Shown: positions 48,501-60,362 of the stretch, one piece after another
Position numbering within the stretch: the stretch's first letter is position 1
Layout of the letters: each line of letters begins with the position of its first letter
Source: Allium sativum
Lineage: Eukaryota; Streptophyta; Magnoliopsida; Asparagales; Amaryllidaceae
Direction of reading: 5' to 3'
Assembly: GCA_030737875.1 (NCBI GenBank)
Contig: CM060910.1
Location: forward strand, 249,954,427 to 250,018,426
DNA length: 64,000 nucleotides
The notes under the pieces: model-generated
What the model was told of the DNA's origin: nothing
Seen by the model: the letters and a program-made list of their open reading frames with translations, nothing else
Database searches by the model: none
Position numbers and translations under genes: made by a program

Positions 48501-50075
48501 ATGTAAAGATTTACAAAGACTTGATAAATGTTTCCAAAACTTATTTTGATATATGATTTATCAAATGAATTTTCGCCATGTGAATGTAAGAAGGATTTTG
48601 TCAAAATGTAAAGTGTTAAGTTCAAGTGTAAAAGGGATATGATTATGTAAGTCATGGTGAATACGAGTTTGGTTAACAAGTTAGAATTTTATAAATCACA
48701 TTTTGATTAACAACTATCGTTAAAAGTTGTTTTGGGATTTAATATATGAAATGGATATGTGAAATCCAAGGTAAACAATGGTTTGAGAATCATTTAATCA
48801 TGAAGTATTGAAATTGAACCAAACAAAAGGGAATTTGATTTAAATATGAAGTTTTGAAAGGAAAAGAAATTATGAGACATGGATTTAGATTGGATTGGAT
48901 TAATATTATTTGAATAGAACTATAATTTCATGGAAGCAATTTTCCTCATTAATTGATTTTGTAAATATTTTTCTATATATGATTTGATTGCTTTAACTAT
49001 ATGAGTTTTATAATAGTTTTCCAACTATACACATGTTTATACATTAATTTAAATTTAATACACATGTAATATTTTCAAACTCAGCTTGTCTAAGCTTATT
49101 TTATAAATTTGAATAAAATCTATGTCCAATCCAGTCTAGTGAACCAAAGGGTGAAATAAAGGAATTCAAACAATAACGATATTACATGGAAGTTTAAACT
49201 TAAAACCCAATGGCTGATAAAGAAATGGTGAATATTGATTTTACAATCTTAATCAAACCAATGACAAATGAATTATGTAATTGATTTTGGGGCAATAATT
49301 GAAATAAATTGATTTGTGACATTTGAAATATGATTTTAAATCTAATAGCCACGGTGTAAAAAATGTAAGCGTTCGGTTGTTAAAGAGACCGGAGTTAGTA
49401 AGTGGCATACTCTCTGTCAGTGTCGATACCACTTTAACAACTGTGTACGTGATGGAGTATCCTGAACACAGGATGGCTTGGAGGTGATTACTGGATTGAA
49501 GAAGGCGAAAAATGACGAAATGGCCTTGACCTTCAGTTCATAATTAAAATGGTTAAACAGGAGCTATACCATGACTAATTGAGGTAGCACCTCTGTTCGG
49601 AAACGCTCCTTTGATACTATCTCTATTACTATGTGATTGATTTTTTGCGCCCTTTGATTATGGGAGTGTGTTCCGAGGTGGGTTGTAGTTGTTGTTATGC
49701 GTTACCACTGTTCCGAGGTTGGTCAGACCGAGTATTTCAGTTGGAATTATATCAGTTAGAGTTTGAGATTCGTTGAAGACCCAACCATCCATCTACTAGG
49801 TCATATGCAATCGTGACCATCTCTGCTTATTACCAAATATTAGTATGACTCTATATTCATTCTTCCGCTATACCTATATTTATTTCTATACTCTGATATC
49901 ATGTAAATTTAATGATTTTGTAATATTTCTTCCTTGTGAGATATTCTGTGTTCTATGTGTGTGATTCTGTGATGATTTGTATTTCAGCTTACTAAGCAAT
50001 AACAATATGTCGTTTAGAACAGTTCGAGTTGGTTTAATTACCGACTTGGAGCGAGCAAAAAGTCAAGTCATTTCA
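45594..50075 (+). repeat. Element D LTR2 (about 4482 bp)
   Basis: It starts TGTAACGAACC at 45594 after the polypurine tract and ends GTCATTTCA at 50075. Compared with LTR1 it has about 260 bp extra near 47685-47945 and lacks about 430 bp (LTR1 41710-42140; junction near 49710). The GC-richer block is at 46680-47240 and the stem-loop at 49459-49474, with a shortened loop but intact stem. Confidence 0.8.
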
Positions 50076-50551
50076 ATTGTTATCAAAGCGTTGGTTATAC
50101 AAAGCTTATCTTATGAAGTTGAGACACTCATTAGAGATGGGGTTGCAATACTCTAGAATGAGTGAAATCAGCTTAGAATCATTCCGAGAGAGCGTATTTT
50201 GAAATTAAAAATATTTAAATGATTCCAAGGGATTTCAAAAGGATTTTTCTATATATGAATAATTTAAAATTTTAGCCTTGTTTTAAAGATATATCCTCGT
50301 TTTATCCCATTCCTTTGAACTCATCCCTTGCTGGATCCTCCTTAAGTTTGGATTTTTCCCGAATCTAAGTTTCATTTTGCTTTATCCCATTTTAGAAACT
50401 TAGATTGGTCGTGTTTAGACCCTGAATCTTCCTTAATTCATTTTACCCATCCTTGATAAGTCCATCTTATTCGTTCCGTTGTTCGGCTCTTAGCTTATAA
50501 TCCAACTTAGCTCGAATCGGATTAAATCTAGGTATGAGAATTTATAGTAAA

Positions 50552-51909
50552 TGTAACAACCCATAATTTTAAAATATTAAAATTAATGAATTAAAGAACA
50601 CTTAATTGTTAAAGTGAGAACCAAGGGAAATGGGTTACGCCATTGCGTTCGTCTCAAAATTCTGCATGGAATAGAGTCCAAGTTTTCGCAAATCGAACTT
50701 CGTGTGAGGAAGTTATGGCCCTCAGAAGTTTTAGTAATTTTATATAAATAAAAACAGTACAGAATAAAAATTCAAAATTAAAAATTCAAGCAGGAAAGCG
50801 GGATGGGCGGGAATTCTCCCGCCCAAGGCCAGGTCGACCAGGGGGTCGACCTCCCCTACACAGGTCGACCAAGGGGTCAACCTGGGGGTCGATCTACCAC
50901 CCGGGGCAGATCTGAAATTTGACGATCCTGACTCGTTGTTGAGTCTTATCTGACCTATTGCTGAGTCACTAGGGCAGAGGTGGCAATTCTAGATAACTCT
51001 ATCTAGTCTGGACGGTAGGGATTGCTCCTATGATAATCTAACGACGTAGGTTGATTTAAACTTCTATAAAAATACGCATAGACTCAAACCCTAAAACTAA
51101 ACTAAATTAGTCTCTTGGCCACCATGCTGCTGCTAGAGTAGTTCTTCTTCCTAAAGCTTAGGGATTGGAAAACCAGAATTCTAATTCCAAAGATGAACGA
51201 ATTACTCTCTTCTCTAACCTTTCTTTGTGAGTACAATTTCTTTCAAAAGATAATTAATATATTATTTATGATGAGTTATTAATGGGATTATGAGAACATG
51301 TCTGTTGAATCATGTGATGTTGTTTAACTTTGTTATCGTTTGTTGGTGAACATATGACAGTTTTGTTAACCTATGTTAGTAGATCTATTTCATATGTCCA
51401 ATCACATATGTTTAACTTGATTCATTTTATATGCAAGTTTGGGATGTTAAATCATATGCTAGTTTGTACGTGAATCTTATGCAAGTCCATTTTTACATAC
51501 GCTAGTTCGTATGTGAATCTTATGCAAGTTTGGGATGTTAAATCGTATGCTAGTTTGAATGTGAATCTTATGAAAGTCTGTATTTGAATTGTACACAAGT
51601 TTATATGTGAATCAAGTATATACATATGCTAGTTTATATGCAAAAACATGTGATAAATTCATATGCAAGTGGTAGGAATCCATATGCAAGTTTATATGAA
51701 AACTATATTCACATTTTTAGGTGAAAATTATATTCACATATGCAAGTTTAGGTGAGACCCATAATTCATATATGCAAGTTCACAATTTCATGTTTAGATT
51801 TATATTTAGATCCATGGTAGTTTATGCAAATTTATGTTCTATATGTCCATTGCCTATGCAAGTTATTGGCTATGCAAATTTATGTTATAATTCCTATTTG
51901 CAAGTTAGA
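50552..51909 (+). repeat. Element E LTR fragment, A-related, cut by element F
   Basis: It begins TGTAACAACCC at 50552. It shares with LTR A the stretch GGGTTACGCCATTGCGTTCG, the GTCGAC-rich U3 block (50825-50905), a TATA box (TTCTATAAAAAT, about 51061), a CCCTA-rich leader and a GCCACCATGCTGCTG context. From 51350 many TATGCAAGTTT/ATGTGAATCTTATG repeats occur, similar to the CATGCAAGTT repeats of LTR A. It ends at 51909 where F begins. Preceding bases GTAAA (50547-50551) are the expected target copy. Whether it was a full element or a solo LTR cannot be seen. Confidence 0.82.
51350..51909. repeat. Irregular ATGCAAGTT repeat field in LTR E
   Basis: Roughly twenty copies of ATGCAAGTT, ATGCTAGTTT or close variants occur, mixed with GTGAATCTT and GGGATGTTAAATC blocks. 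Larger duplicated segments of about 70-80 bp are visible between 51430 and 51600. No gene is present. Confidence 0.7.
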
Positions 51910-53921
51910 TGTAATGACCCGGACTCTTAGGGGTAAATTTTATAATATTTGATATGGATTTAAATATTGAGTTAAGTAAATAAATCAATTTTTATAGGGA
52001 GTTATGGATTTAAAAATCAATTTCAATTTAATATTGAAATTGTTAAATTATCAGAATAAGAAAATGGATTAAGTTGAATTCAAAATTTAATTTGAATTAA
52101 ATACAGTTCAATTAATTAATGAGAAATTTCATTTGAATTTATAACGATAATAATATTATCGCAGAATTTAAAAGATTTGAAATTTAATTTTATATCAATA
52201 TAAATTAATATCCGTTGAGGATGATCGAATGGGACTTCGTGACCTATCCCGTTGTATCCGGAATAGGGGTATTACCCTAAAATGGACAATTGTTGGGTTC
52301 AGTAAGGAGCCCAGGATCTGGGGTTGTCTAAATTCTGAAGGATACGGTTTTAATTAAATTAAATTAAATATATTGTGTGGACCGAAACCAAAGGAATGGT
52401 GTCTTATTTCCTCTCCACAAAAGAAAAACAACGGTGTTTTCTTCTTTACCACAAAACAAAACGTAATGGTGCCCTCCTGTATTACCTCAAACTTAAAACA
52501 AACCCGTGCTTCTTCTTTAACCACGAACTAAACCAAACCCCTCTCCTTTATAACACCGTCGCCCCTCCTCTTTTCATTTTCTTATTCATCCGTTACAATG
52601 AAATAAGAAGCCCCAAAATCGAAAGCTTTTAAAAGAAAAAAAAAGGAAATCGCAACTCTCTCAACGCAGTTCGAATCAGCATCGCGAGATGCTTGTAGCT
52701 CGAGGTCAAGAGCATCTGATTTTGGTGTCGTTCGAAGGACAGAGCGTCTTGGAGAAGGTATCGTACCTCGCGATTTTGGATTCAGGGCTGTCGAACTCGA
52801 TTTTTGCACAGTAGGGTTCATCGCGATGGATGTCAGAAGGGGACCGCTGTGCCTGCAAAATTTCGTTCTTCGGCGAAGCTCGACTGTCGATGGGTTTAGG
52901 GTTGCTGAGCGCAACTGATGGTGGCGCTGAAACTGCGATGGTCAGTGGTGATGTAAGGGTTCGATGGTGATACCCACAGTAGGGTTCTGTGAAAGGTGAT
53001 GAAGGAAATTAGTGTAGAAAGGGGAAGGATAAGAGGATGGTAATGACGGCAGTTCGAATAGTTCAGAATGGAGAAGAAGGATTTTACTGTTAAGGTAAAA
53101 GAAATTGTTAATTTAAAAATTTGTTTAAATGAATGGTAAATTAAATCTCGTATTTATTTTATAACCGAAATAATTAGTTCATATAAAAACAGATTCGAAT
53201 GTTGTAAAATCATGTTGGGTTTATAGCTGCAAAATGAACGAGCGGGAGTTGATTTGGAAATTGTCGGAATCAACTGGAAATTCTAAATTTAAATTAGAGC
53301 GGATTGCAATAAAAGACCCGGTGAGTAAACCTCACTCACCATTTAATTAGAATTATTTCTAGTTGTTAAAAATAATTGCTATGCTTGTTTGAATATTGTT
53401 TGGCTGATTTAAAATATATATTAGTTATTTAGGACTATTATATATATATATTGGGTTGATGATTGGTTGGATTCCCGCAGTCTCATTAGCGGATGCCCGC
53501 GGTACCATAGCGGATGATTACCCTATACGCCCCACGCTATGATTAGTGGATGACCTTCTATACCGCGATATCCTGCCTCGAAGCAGGATGGGTATATTAC
53601 TATGTTGACTAACGTCTGTGGATGCAGGAAAACAGGTTGGAGGAATCCAACTGGATTCCTCAAAAATATATTATCTGTTTGTTTGTTTGTTTGATTTCAT
53701 ATATATTCATATATGATGTGTTAAAAATCAAATGATTGAAAATTGATTGATTTGATTGTTTAAATATCACTGGGGTTTGGGATATTGATTTATAAAAATA
53801 AATGAAAGGGTATTTGAAATTTAAAAAGGGGAATTCTATTTTTATAAATAGAATGTGAATTTTAAATGAAGTATAGAAAAATTAACTTGTTTTGAATATA
53901 TATATATATAAACGAGTAATC

Positions 53922-54265
53922 GAATTTATAAAAGTTGTTTATAAATGAAAGAATGGAATTTGAATTGAATTTATAAAAGTTGTTTATAAATGAAAGAATG
54001 GAATTTGAATTGAATTTATAAAAGTTGTTTATAAATGAAAGAATGGAATTTGAATTGAATTTATAAAAGTTGTTTATAAATGAAAGAATGGAATTTGAAT
54101 TGAATTTATAAAAGTTGTTTATAAATAAAAGAATGGAATTTGAATTGAATTTATAAAAGTTGTTTATAAATGAAAGAATGGAATTTGAATTGAATTTATA
54201 AAAGTTGTTTATAAATGAAAGAATGGAATTTGAATCGAATTTATAAAGTTGGTTATAAATGGAAA
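53922..54265. repeat. 45-bp minisatellite in LTR F
   Basis: Seven units begin ATAAATGAAAGAATGG at 53941, 53986, 54031, 54076, 54121, 54166 and 54211, followed by a degenerate unit. LTR2 has the same seven units from 62396 to 62666. Only single-base changes distinguish them. Confidence 0.95.
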
Positions 54266-54315
54266 GGTGGGATTTGAATTGAAGTTATAAACGTTGTTTA
54301 AAAATAATGCCGAGA

Positions 54316-54620
54316 ATTCAAATGGACTTTAAACTATAGATTTGAATATAGAAATTCAAATGGACTTTAAACTATAGATTTGAATATAGAAATTCAAATG
54401 GACTTTAAACTATAGATTTGAATATAGAAATTCAAATGGACTTTAAACTATAGATTTGAATATAGAAATTCAAATGGACTTTAAACTATAGATTTGAATA
54501 TAGAAATTCAAATGGACTTTAAACTATAGATTTGAATATAGAAATTCAAATGGACTTTAAACTATAGATTTGAATATAGAAATTCAAACGGACTTTAAAC
54601 TATGGAATTTGAATAATAGA
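54316..54620. repeat. 38-bp minisatellite in LTR F
   Basis: Units beginning ATTCAAATGGACTTTAAACT recur every 38 bp from 54316 to 54582, eight in LTR1. LTR2 has nine, from 62771 to 63075. The last unit in each carries ACGG for ATGG. Confidence 0.95.
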
Positions 54621-56973
54621 AGCAAATTGGAGTTTGAATATAGAATTCAAATATTAAAAGAGAAATGGACTAAAGAGATAATTAACAAAATTGAGTTAAA
54701 ACGATTTGGTATAGTTAAATAGATTGGGCAGGTATAGATACAGGAAACAGGTATGGAATAAAGTATAGAAGTGAAATAAATAGAATGCCCGACAAAAAGG
54801 TACGTATTTAATTTCCATATGAGATTTTATGCGCCGTATCGGCTAGCCGCTTGGCTTTTTCTTTTTCTTTTTGAGATGAGAAGGACCGGGAAAGCTATTT
54901 GAAATTTCCCGATGCTCCCGGTACAAAGGAGGTTATGGCGAATTTTTCCGGGAATTTAAGGAGATAGAATATTTTTTAAATAATTTGATAGTTAGAAATC
55001 AACCTATCAAATTATATAGAAGTCGATAAGGAAACGAACTTAGAAATAGAATAGTATAATTAAAAAGGGAAGTATAAGAAAAAATCTCGTAGGAATAGAA
55101 AGAGAAAATGTATATGTGTTTGTAGGTGAATAATCAGTTGTATGGTATTGGTTATTCGAGTAAGTAGTCTTGTCTGTTTTTGACGTTAAATGTTATCCAG
55201 TCAAGGTCTGAGAGGTAATTATACCCCAACTTGGTTGATTTCATGATATACCGATAAGTAGCAAGATTCAGGCTCGAAGATCAATGTGGAATGAGAATTA
55301 GTTAAATACTGTATTTGGGTTGACGTAACGATGTTTTACACAACATCTGTTTTAACCCAAATATGTGCAAAGCTTGGAAATAGAATAATGAATATTTCTA
55401 AAGCTAGAAAATAAAGAAGGCGATATTCGGAAATGTTTTCCAAATAACGTATAAGGCCAATATGGTTATTGAAATATTTGGTTAACAAATATTGATAAAG
55501 AAATAGAGAAGAGATTTAATTAATGGAATATTAATTAAAGGATTAGTGATTGTTGGATGTTTGGATGAACACTTGTTTTATTCGATAGTTAAATCATCGA
55601 CTATCGAAACACTTGTTTTTATTCGATAGTTAAATCACAGACTATCGAAGTTTTGACCATCGTTGTCAATAGGAGAGACCGGTTGGATTATTATCCGAAG
55701 AACCACTCCGTATTGGCAGTAGCGTGCGAATCAGATTATATAAAGATAATCGAAGACGGAGTAGAGTGCAAGGACTTTTTCTATTAATAGAAATAGTACC
55801 TTCGGTTCATCCTGTTCCTGGGTGACTTGTATGGATGAATGTCTGACAGAGTATTTCCAGAAAGGTCACGTACATTGATTTCTTCAACTGTACCAAGAGT
55901 GGAAGCGGAGGAGGAAACTTCTGTAGCTGACACGTAATGTACTGTTGTAGACATCAATTAGTGATTTTCGATGGATCTGACGATGTGACATTCGAAGTGA
56001 ATCTGGTGTGATGATAAAGCGTAGCTTCTAGCCTCAACATCCGGTAAATGACAGAAATCGGGCAAGCAGCATGGCTATGTAGGTCGCACCTATTAGGGTG
56101 TATAATCACCTGATCTAGAGTTTCATTTACTTCTAAAAATCTATTGTCGATGCTGTCCCATTCGGGAAACGGTTGTTGATCCCAATCGTTGGTGATATAC
56201 ATTCGATACACTCAAGCGAAATGAGTGGTCGGTCATGTGTGGCTGAGTTGCAAGATGTTCTTGTTGAACTCGGTGTATTCTCCTCTAGAGATATACCAGC
56301 GGAAGGTGATTCCATACCTTGTCATAGTTGGAAAACCAAATACCCAATACGTGCTTGCGGTTTTGATTGTATATATATGTGGAACGTGAGATGCAAACGT
56401 TCCACTAGATTGTTATTTAATTGATTTAGACAGTATTATAATATCAAAAGAGTTTGATATAAAGTTGAATCAAGTGTTTGGATTTTCATAAGGGAAAAAC
56501 AGTTCCGTGTTATGCGGCGTGGTCTTATGAGATATCATTTAGTTTTCTGAAACTGTTTTAAACTGTTTACTCATACCAGTCCCATGACTGACCCGGAGTT
56601 TATTTGTTTTGTTCTATCTAAACTCTTGGGTGCCTAAATTTGTACGGGCAGTCAAGTAGTTTAGGATTTTTCAGATATATCTAAAGGAGCTTGGAGCAGG
56701 AGGCTTCAGCGTTATCTAGTTATAGTTTGTTCCGCTATGTTGTAAGTGTTGTACTCTGATAAGTGTATGTTATACAGTTAAGATTTTGTATTTCAAAGAT
56801 GTGATATATTATATTTTGTTCCGCTGCGATGTGAGATTCTGCGTTGTTATTTCTGTTCTTCTTCTACCTCTTTCTTCTAAAAAAAAAAATGTCTCGTATT
56901 TTCGTGATATTTGGGTTGGACGTATGATGTATATAGTCAACTCTGATTTTATGGAAATCGGGGTCATTACAGT

Positions 56974-56985
56974 TGGTATCAGAGC
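56974..56985 (+). other. Primer-binding site of element F
   Basis: TGGTATCAGAGC lies two bases after the LTR1 end and is complementary to initiator-Met tRNA, identical to that of element A. Confidence 0.9.
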
Positions 56986-57612
56986 TTAGGTTGAGCGAAT
57001 ACCTAGGCTTGATGGAATGTGCTCATTAGAGATAGGATCAGTAGTATCCTAGAATGAGTTGAGTGTATATATATATAAGAGAGAGCGTACTTGTTATTGA
57101 TATAAAAACTGTTTTATATTGTGTTGACTAGTCTGTTGAGTGGATTATAAATTTTGGTCGAATCGTGGGACGCCACGATGTCGATAGAAGTTTATAAACA
57201 CTTGAACAGAAGATTGGACACGATATTGTTTTTAAATAGTTAAGTTGATTGTTAGGATTTTAATCGAATTAGATTATAAAACAGAAATAGTTATATATAT
57301 AATCAAAGGAATTTTATATGAAATCAAATATACAAATGAGATAAATTGAAATTGAATTCAAAGCAGAATTCAGAATTTAAAATCCTGGGAGTTTGGAAAA
57401 TATTTTTTCTAAATGGAGTTTGAAAGAAATATAGCACTGAACTCATTCGGCGGCTGGGAAATAATTCTGATGATGGTCGCAACATCATCATTGTTCATTT
57501 TCGAGTTTCTAAGTGATAAAATGCTGCCTTAGAAAAAGTTTTGATGGAAATTTGTTTGAAAAGAAACAAGTTGTTTGAAAATTCAAATGTTTTGAATTTG
57601 AGATAGATATGA

Positions 57613-57643
<31 letters not shown>

Positions 57644-60334
57644 ACTTCAAAGGAATTTTGAAATGAGAAATTGGAATATAGATTTCAAATAGAAGTAAAA
57701 TAAAGGAATTTATATATATATATATAATATTCAAATAGAAGTGAAATAGAATTTGAATTCAAAGGAATTCAAATGAGTTTGAATAAAGAAAATTCAAATA
57801 GAAATTGTATAAGAAAAATTAAAATAGAATTTGAATTCAAAGGAGTTAAAATAGAATTTGAATTCAAAGGATTTCAAATTGAAATTGAACAAAGGAGTTT
57901 AAATAGAAATCGAATAAAGGATTTCAAATGGAATTTGAATAAGGGATTTGAAATGGATTTTTTAATAAAGGAATTCAAATAGGAATTGAAGATAAGAAAA
58001 TTCAAATAGGAATTTGAATAGAAGAAATTCAAATAGAAATTGAATAGAAGGAAACAATATAGAGTTTGAATAAAGAGATTCAAATGGAATTTGAATGTTG
58101 TAAATATATAAGATTTGAATATTAGAAGTGAAATAGATCGGGAATATTATGTTGAAATGGAAAAATGGATTTGATACATATTAAAAATATATCAGATTGG
58201 AGTTGAATATATTATAACCAAAGTTAAAACGTTTATATTTATAAATATAATTAAAACGAGCTCGTCGTAGCGCGGCAGTTCGTAAATTGGCGATTCGAAC
58301 TTCAATTTAGTATACAAAACTCAATTGAAGTCGGAATTCTTCGAAACAAGAATCGTCGGGACCGGTTGAACAATAGTTTTCTAATGAAAGAGAAAAATCT
58401 GAATTTCGTCGTATAGATTTTGAGTTATGTCAAAATCAAATTTTTAGAAAAGCAGCGCCAGAACCATTATAAAACCATAACGGTTTAATTAAATAAATAA
58501 AAGGATTTTTAGGAAATAAAATCCGAATTGGCATTAGAAAAAAAAATTCAGACTGGGGATATAAAATAAATATGAACTCCAGTGAAGTAAGTGAAATGAT
58601 TTTTAAGACAAAAATCATATTTTAAATGGTTAAATAGAATTAACTAAATTGGAAAATAATTAGTTGAGGGAAATTTGAATCGAAACTGGGTTTTTGGATA
58701 AGTAAAAGAGAATGAGGATTTATATTCGAAATCGAATATATAACTCGAGTTGAAATTATAATTAGATTAGTTATAATTAAGTTGACATATATTTGAACAA
58801 GTGATATTCGAATAAAAATGGTGAAATAGGCAAAACGATTAATTAGCAACTAGTTAATGGGAATTTAAATGGTTGAAATTAAATTTAACTTAAGTAAGTT
58901 AAATGGATCAAAATGAATAAATTGAGTAAAATCAATGTGAATGAAATATGAATTTGGTGTGAATAAAGGAAAAATCAAAAGAGTAAAAGAGAAAATATAT
59001 TTGTAACACAAATACAAAGGAAGTTATGTGCAAACAATTAGAAGGAGGAATATTTGTAAAACATTTACAAATAGATCAAATGGAAAAATTTATTTATAGT
59101 AAATAAATTGAATGTTATAAATGAGATATTTATTTGTTAAATAGAATTTAATCAAAGGAATATTCAGAAGATGGAAATCTGTTTTTAACAGATATATAGA
59201 AGAGATTTATTTATAAAATAACAGTTTATAAATTAAATTAAATATTTATCATTCGATAAATGGAATATATAAGTCTGAACTTATATAGAGAAGAGATATT
59301 GGTTTTAACACCGATAGTTTTAAATAGAAGGGGTGCACAACACTTGTATAAGTGAAGTAACGATATTAAAGAGAACATTTATAAAGTGAAGAACCGTTAC
59401 TAAAAGTAAATCTTTATAAATGAATAAACGTTATCCAATAGGAGTTATTCGAATAAGAGAAGTCGATTAGAGTTAGAAATAATCGATTAGGGTTAGAATA
59501 AATCGATTAGAGAAAGAATTAACCAGTTAGAGTTAATCAGTAAGAGTTAATCAGTTAGGGTTAATCCGTAGAGTTAATTGAATATTAGTTATTCAATTAG
59601 AATTTGTCAAATATTTGTTATACAAATTAAAAGTTAACCAGATGGAGTTAATTGAACATAGTTATTCAATTAAGGTTGATCGAATATGGTTATTGAGATA
59701 GAATTAGTCAAACATAGTTACTCAGGATAAGCTGCCATTTCGTACGACTGCTAGCGTAATTTGCAAGGCTGCAGATAGCCTAGGGCGGTCGGATGTTTCC
59801 TGGGGGAATCAGGCGTAACCATTGTGATCGCTGCGATCTAGAGTCAAGCGAATGGAGTTAATCGAATATAGTTATTCGAAAGGAGTTATCGAATTTAGTT
59901 ATTCGAAGGAGTTATCGATTATTTGTTAATCGAAATGAGTTATCAATTATAGTTTAATCGAAAAGAGTTATCGATTGGTTTAATCGAAGTGGGTTATAGA
60001 ATATTGGTTATTCGAAGGGAGGAGTTATCGAATTTAGTTATTCGATGGAGTAAATCGATAAGAGTTAAATCCAATAGAGTTAATGGATAAGAGTAAATTG
60101 AATACAGTAAATTGAATACAGTAAATCGAATATAGTTTATTCGAAGAAAGGTTTTCGAATCTAGTTATTCGAAAGAGAGATTATTGAATATAGTTATTTG
60201 AAGGGAGGAGTTATCGAATAGGGATTTATTCGAAAGAGAATACGTAAGGAAGTTTGAAATGTTGAGTATCAACATAAATAAGTTTTGAAAGGATAAATGG
60301 GTTTGTAGCACTTTTTCTACCTTAGCAATTTCGA

Positions 60335-60362
60335 GGACGAAATTATTTTAAGTGGGGAAGAT
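60335..60362 (+). other. GGACGAAA box and polypurine tract of element F
   Basis: GGACGAAA is followed after a short T-rich spacer by TTAAGTGGGGAAGAT and then the LTR2 start. The same arrangement precedes the second LTR in elements A and D. Confidence 0.75.

Larger units (their letters stand above)
37883..50551 (+). mobile_element. Element D: non-coding long-LTR element (LARD-like), LTR-internal-LTR-internal order
   Basis: LTR1 37883-42500, internal 42501-45593, LTR2 45594-50075, then a second copy of the internal region (50076-50551, matching 42501-42975) until LTR E interrupts it. Both LTRs start TGTAACGAACC and are followed by a degenerate primer site. The internal region has no gag, protease, RT or integrase in any frame. 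LTRs of about 4.5 kb with about 3 kb of non-coding interior fit the LARD class. As in element A, an internal copy after the second LTR indicates a tandem array from unequal recombination. Substantial divergence and indels show it is old. Confidence 0.82.
51910..56971 (+). repeat. Element F LTR1 (5062 bp)
   Basis: It has TG/CA ends with mirrored termini (TGTAATGACC...GGTCATTACA). U3 is AT-rich, a TATA-like CTTTATAAC lies at 52546-52554, and a GC-richer leader (52640-53060) holds overlapping small frames on both strands. A stem-loop is at 53570-53589, minisatellites at about 53920-54620, and a pair of TTCGATAGT/ACTATCGAA inverted repeats at 55581-55649. The 54640-55560 and 55660-56940 stretches show no recognisable gene. 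Confidence 0.88.
56972..60362 (+). other. Element F non-coding internal region
   Basis: No protein-coding gene is seen. Between 57340 and 58110 lies a purine-rich field of GAATTTGAATTCAAAGGA-like repeats, which gives chance Lys/Glu/Phe/Asn-rich frames. From about 59420 to 60240 there is a field of GAGTTAATCGAATATAGTTA-type repeats with self-complementary cores. The 3' end carries GGACGAAA (60335-60342) and the polypurine tract (60350-60362). Confidence 0.78.

Noticed and set aside
53922..54620. Regular repeats considered as a CRISPR array
   Set aside because: Units are head-to-tail minisatellites without unique spacers, inside a plant LTR.
57773..57982. Lys/Glu/Asn/Phe-rich frame in element F
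   Set aside because: It arises from the GAATTCAAAGG-type simple repeat; no domain and no codon bias.
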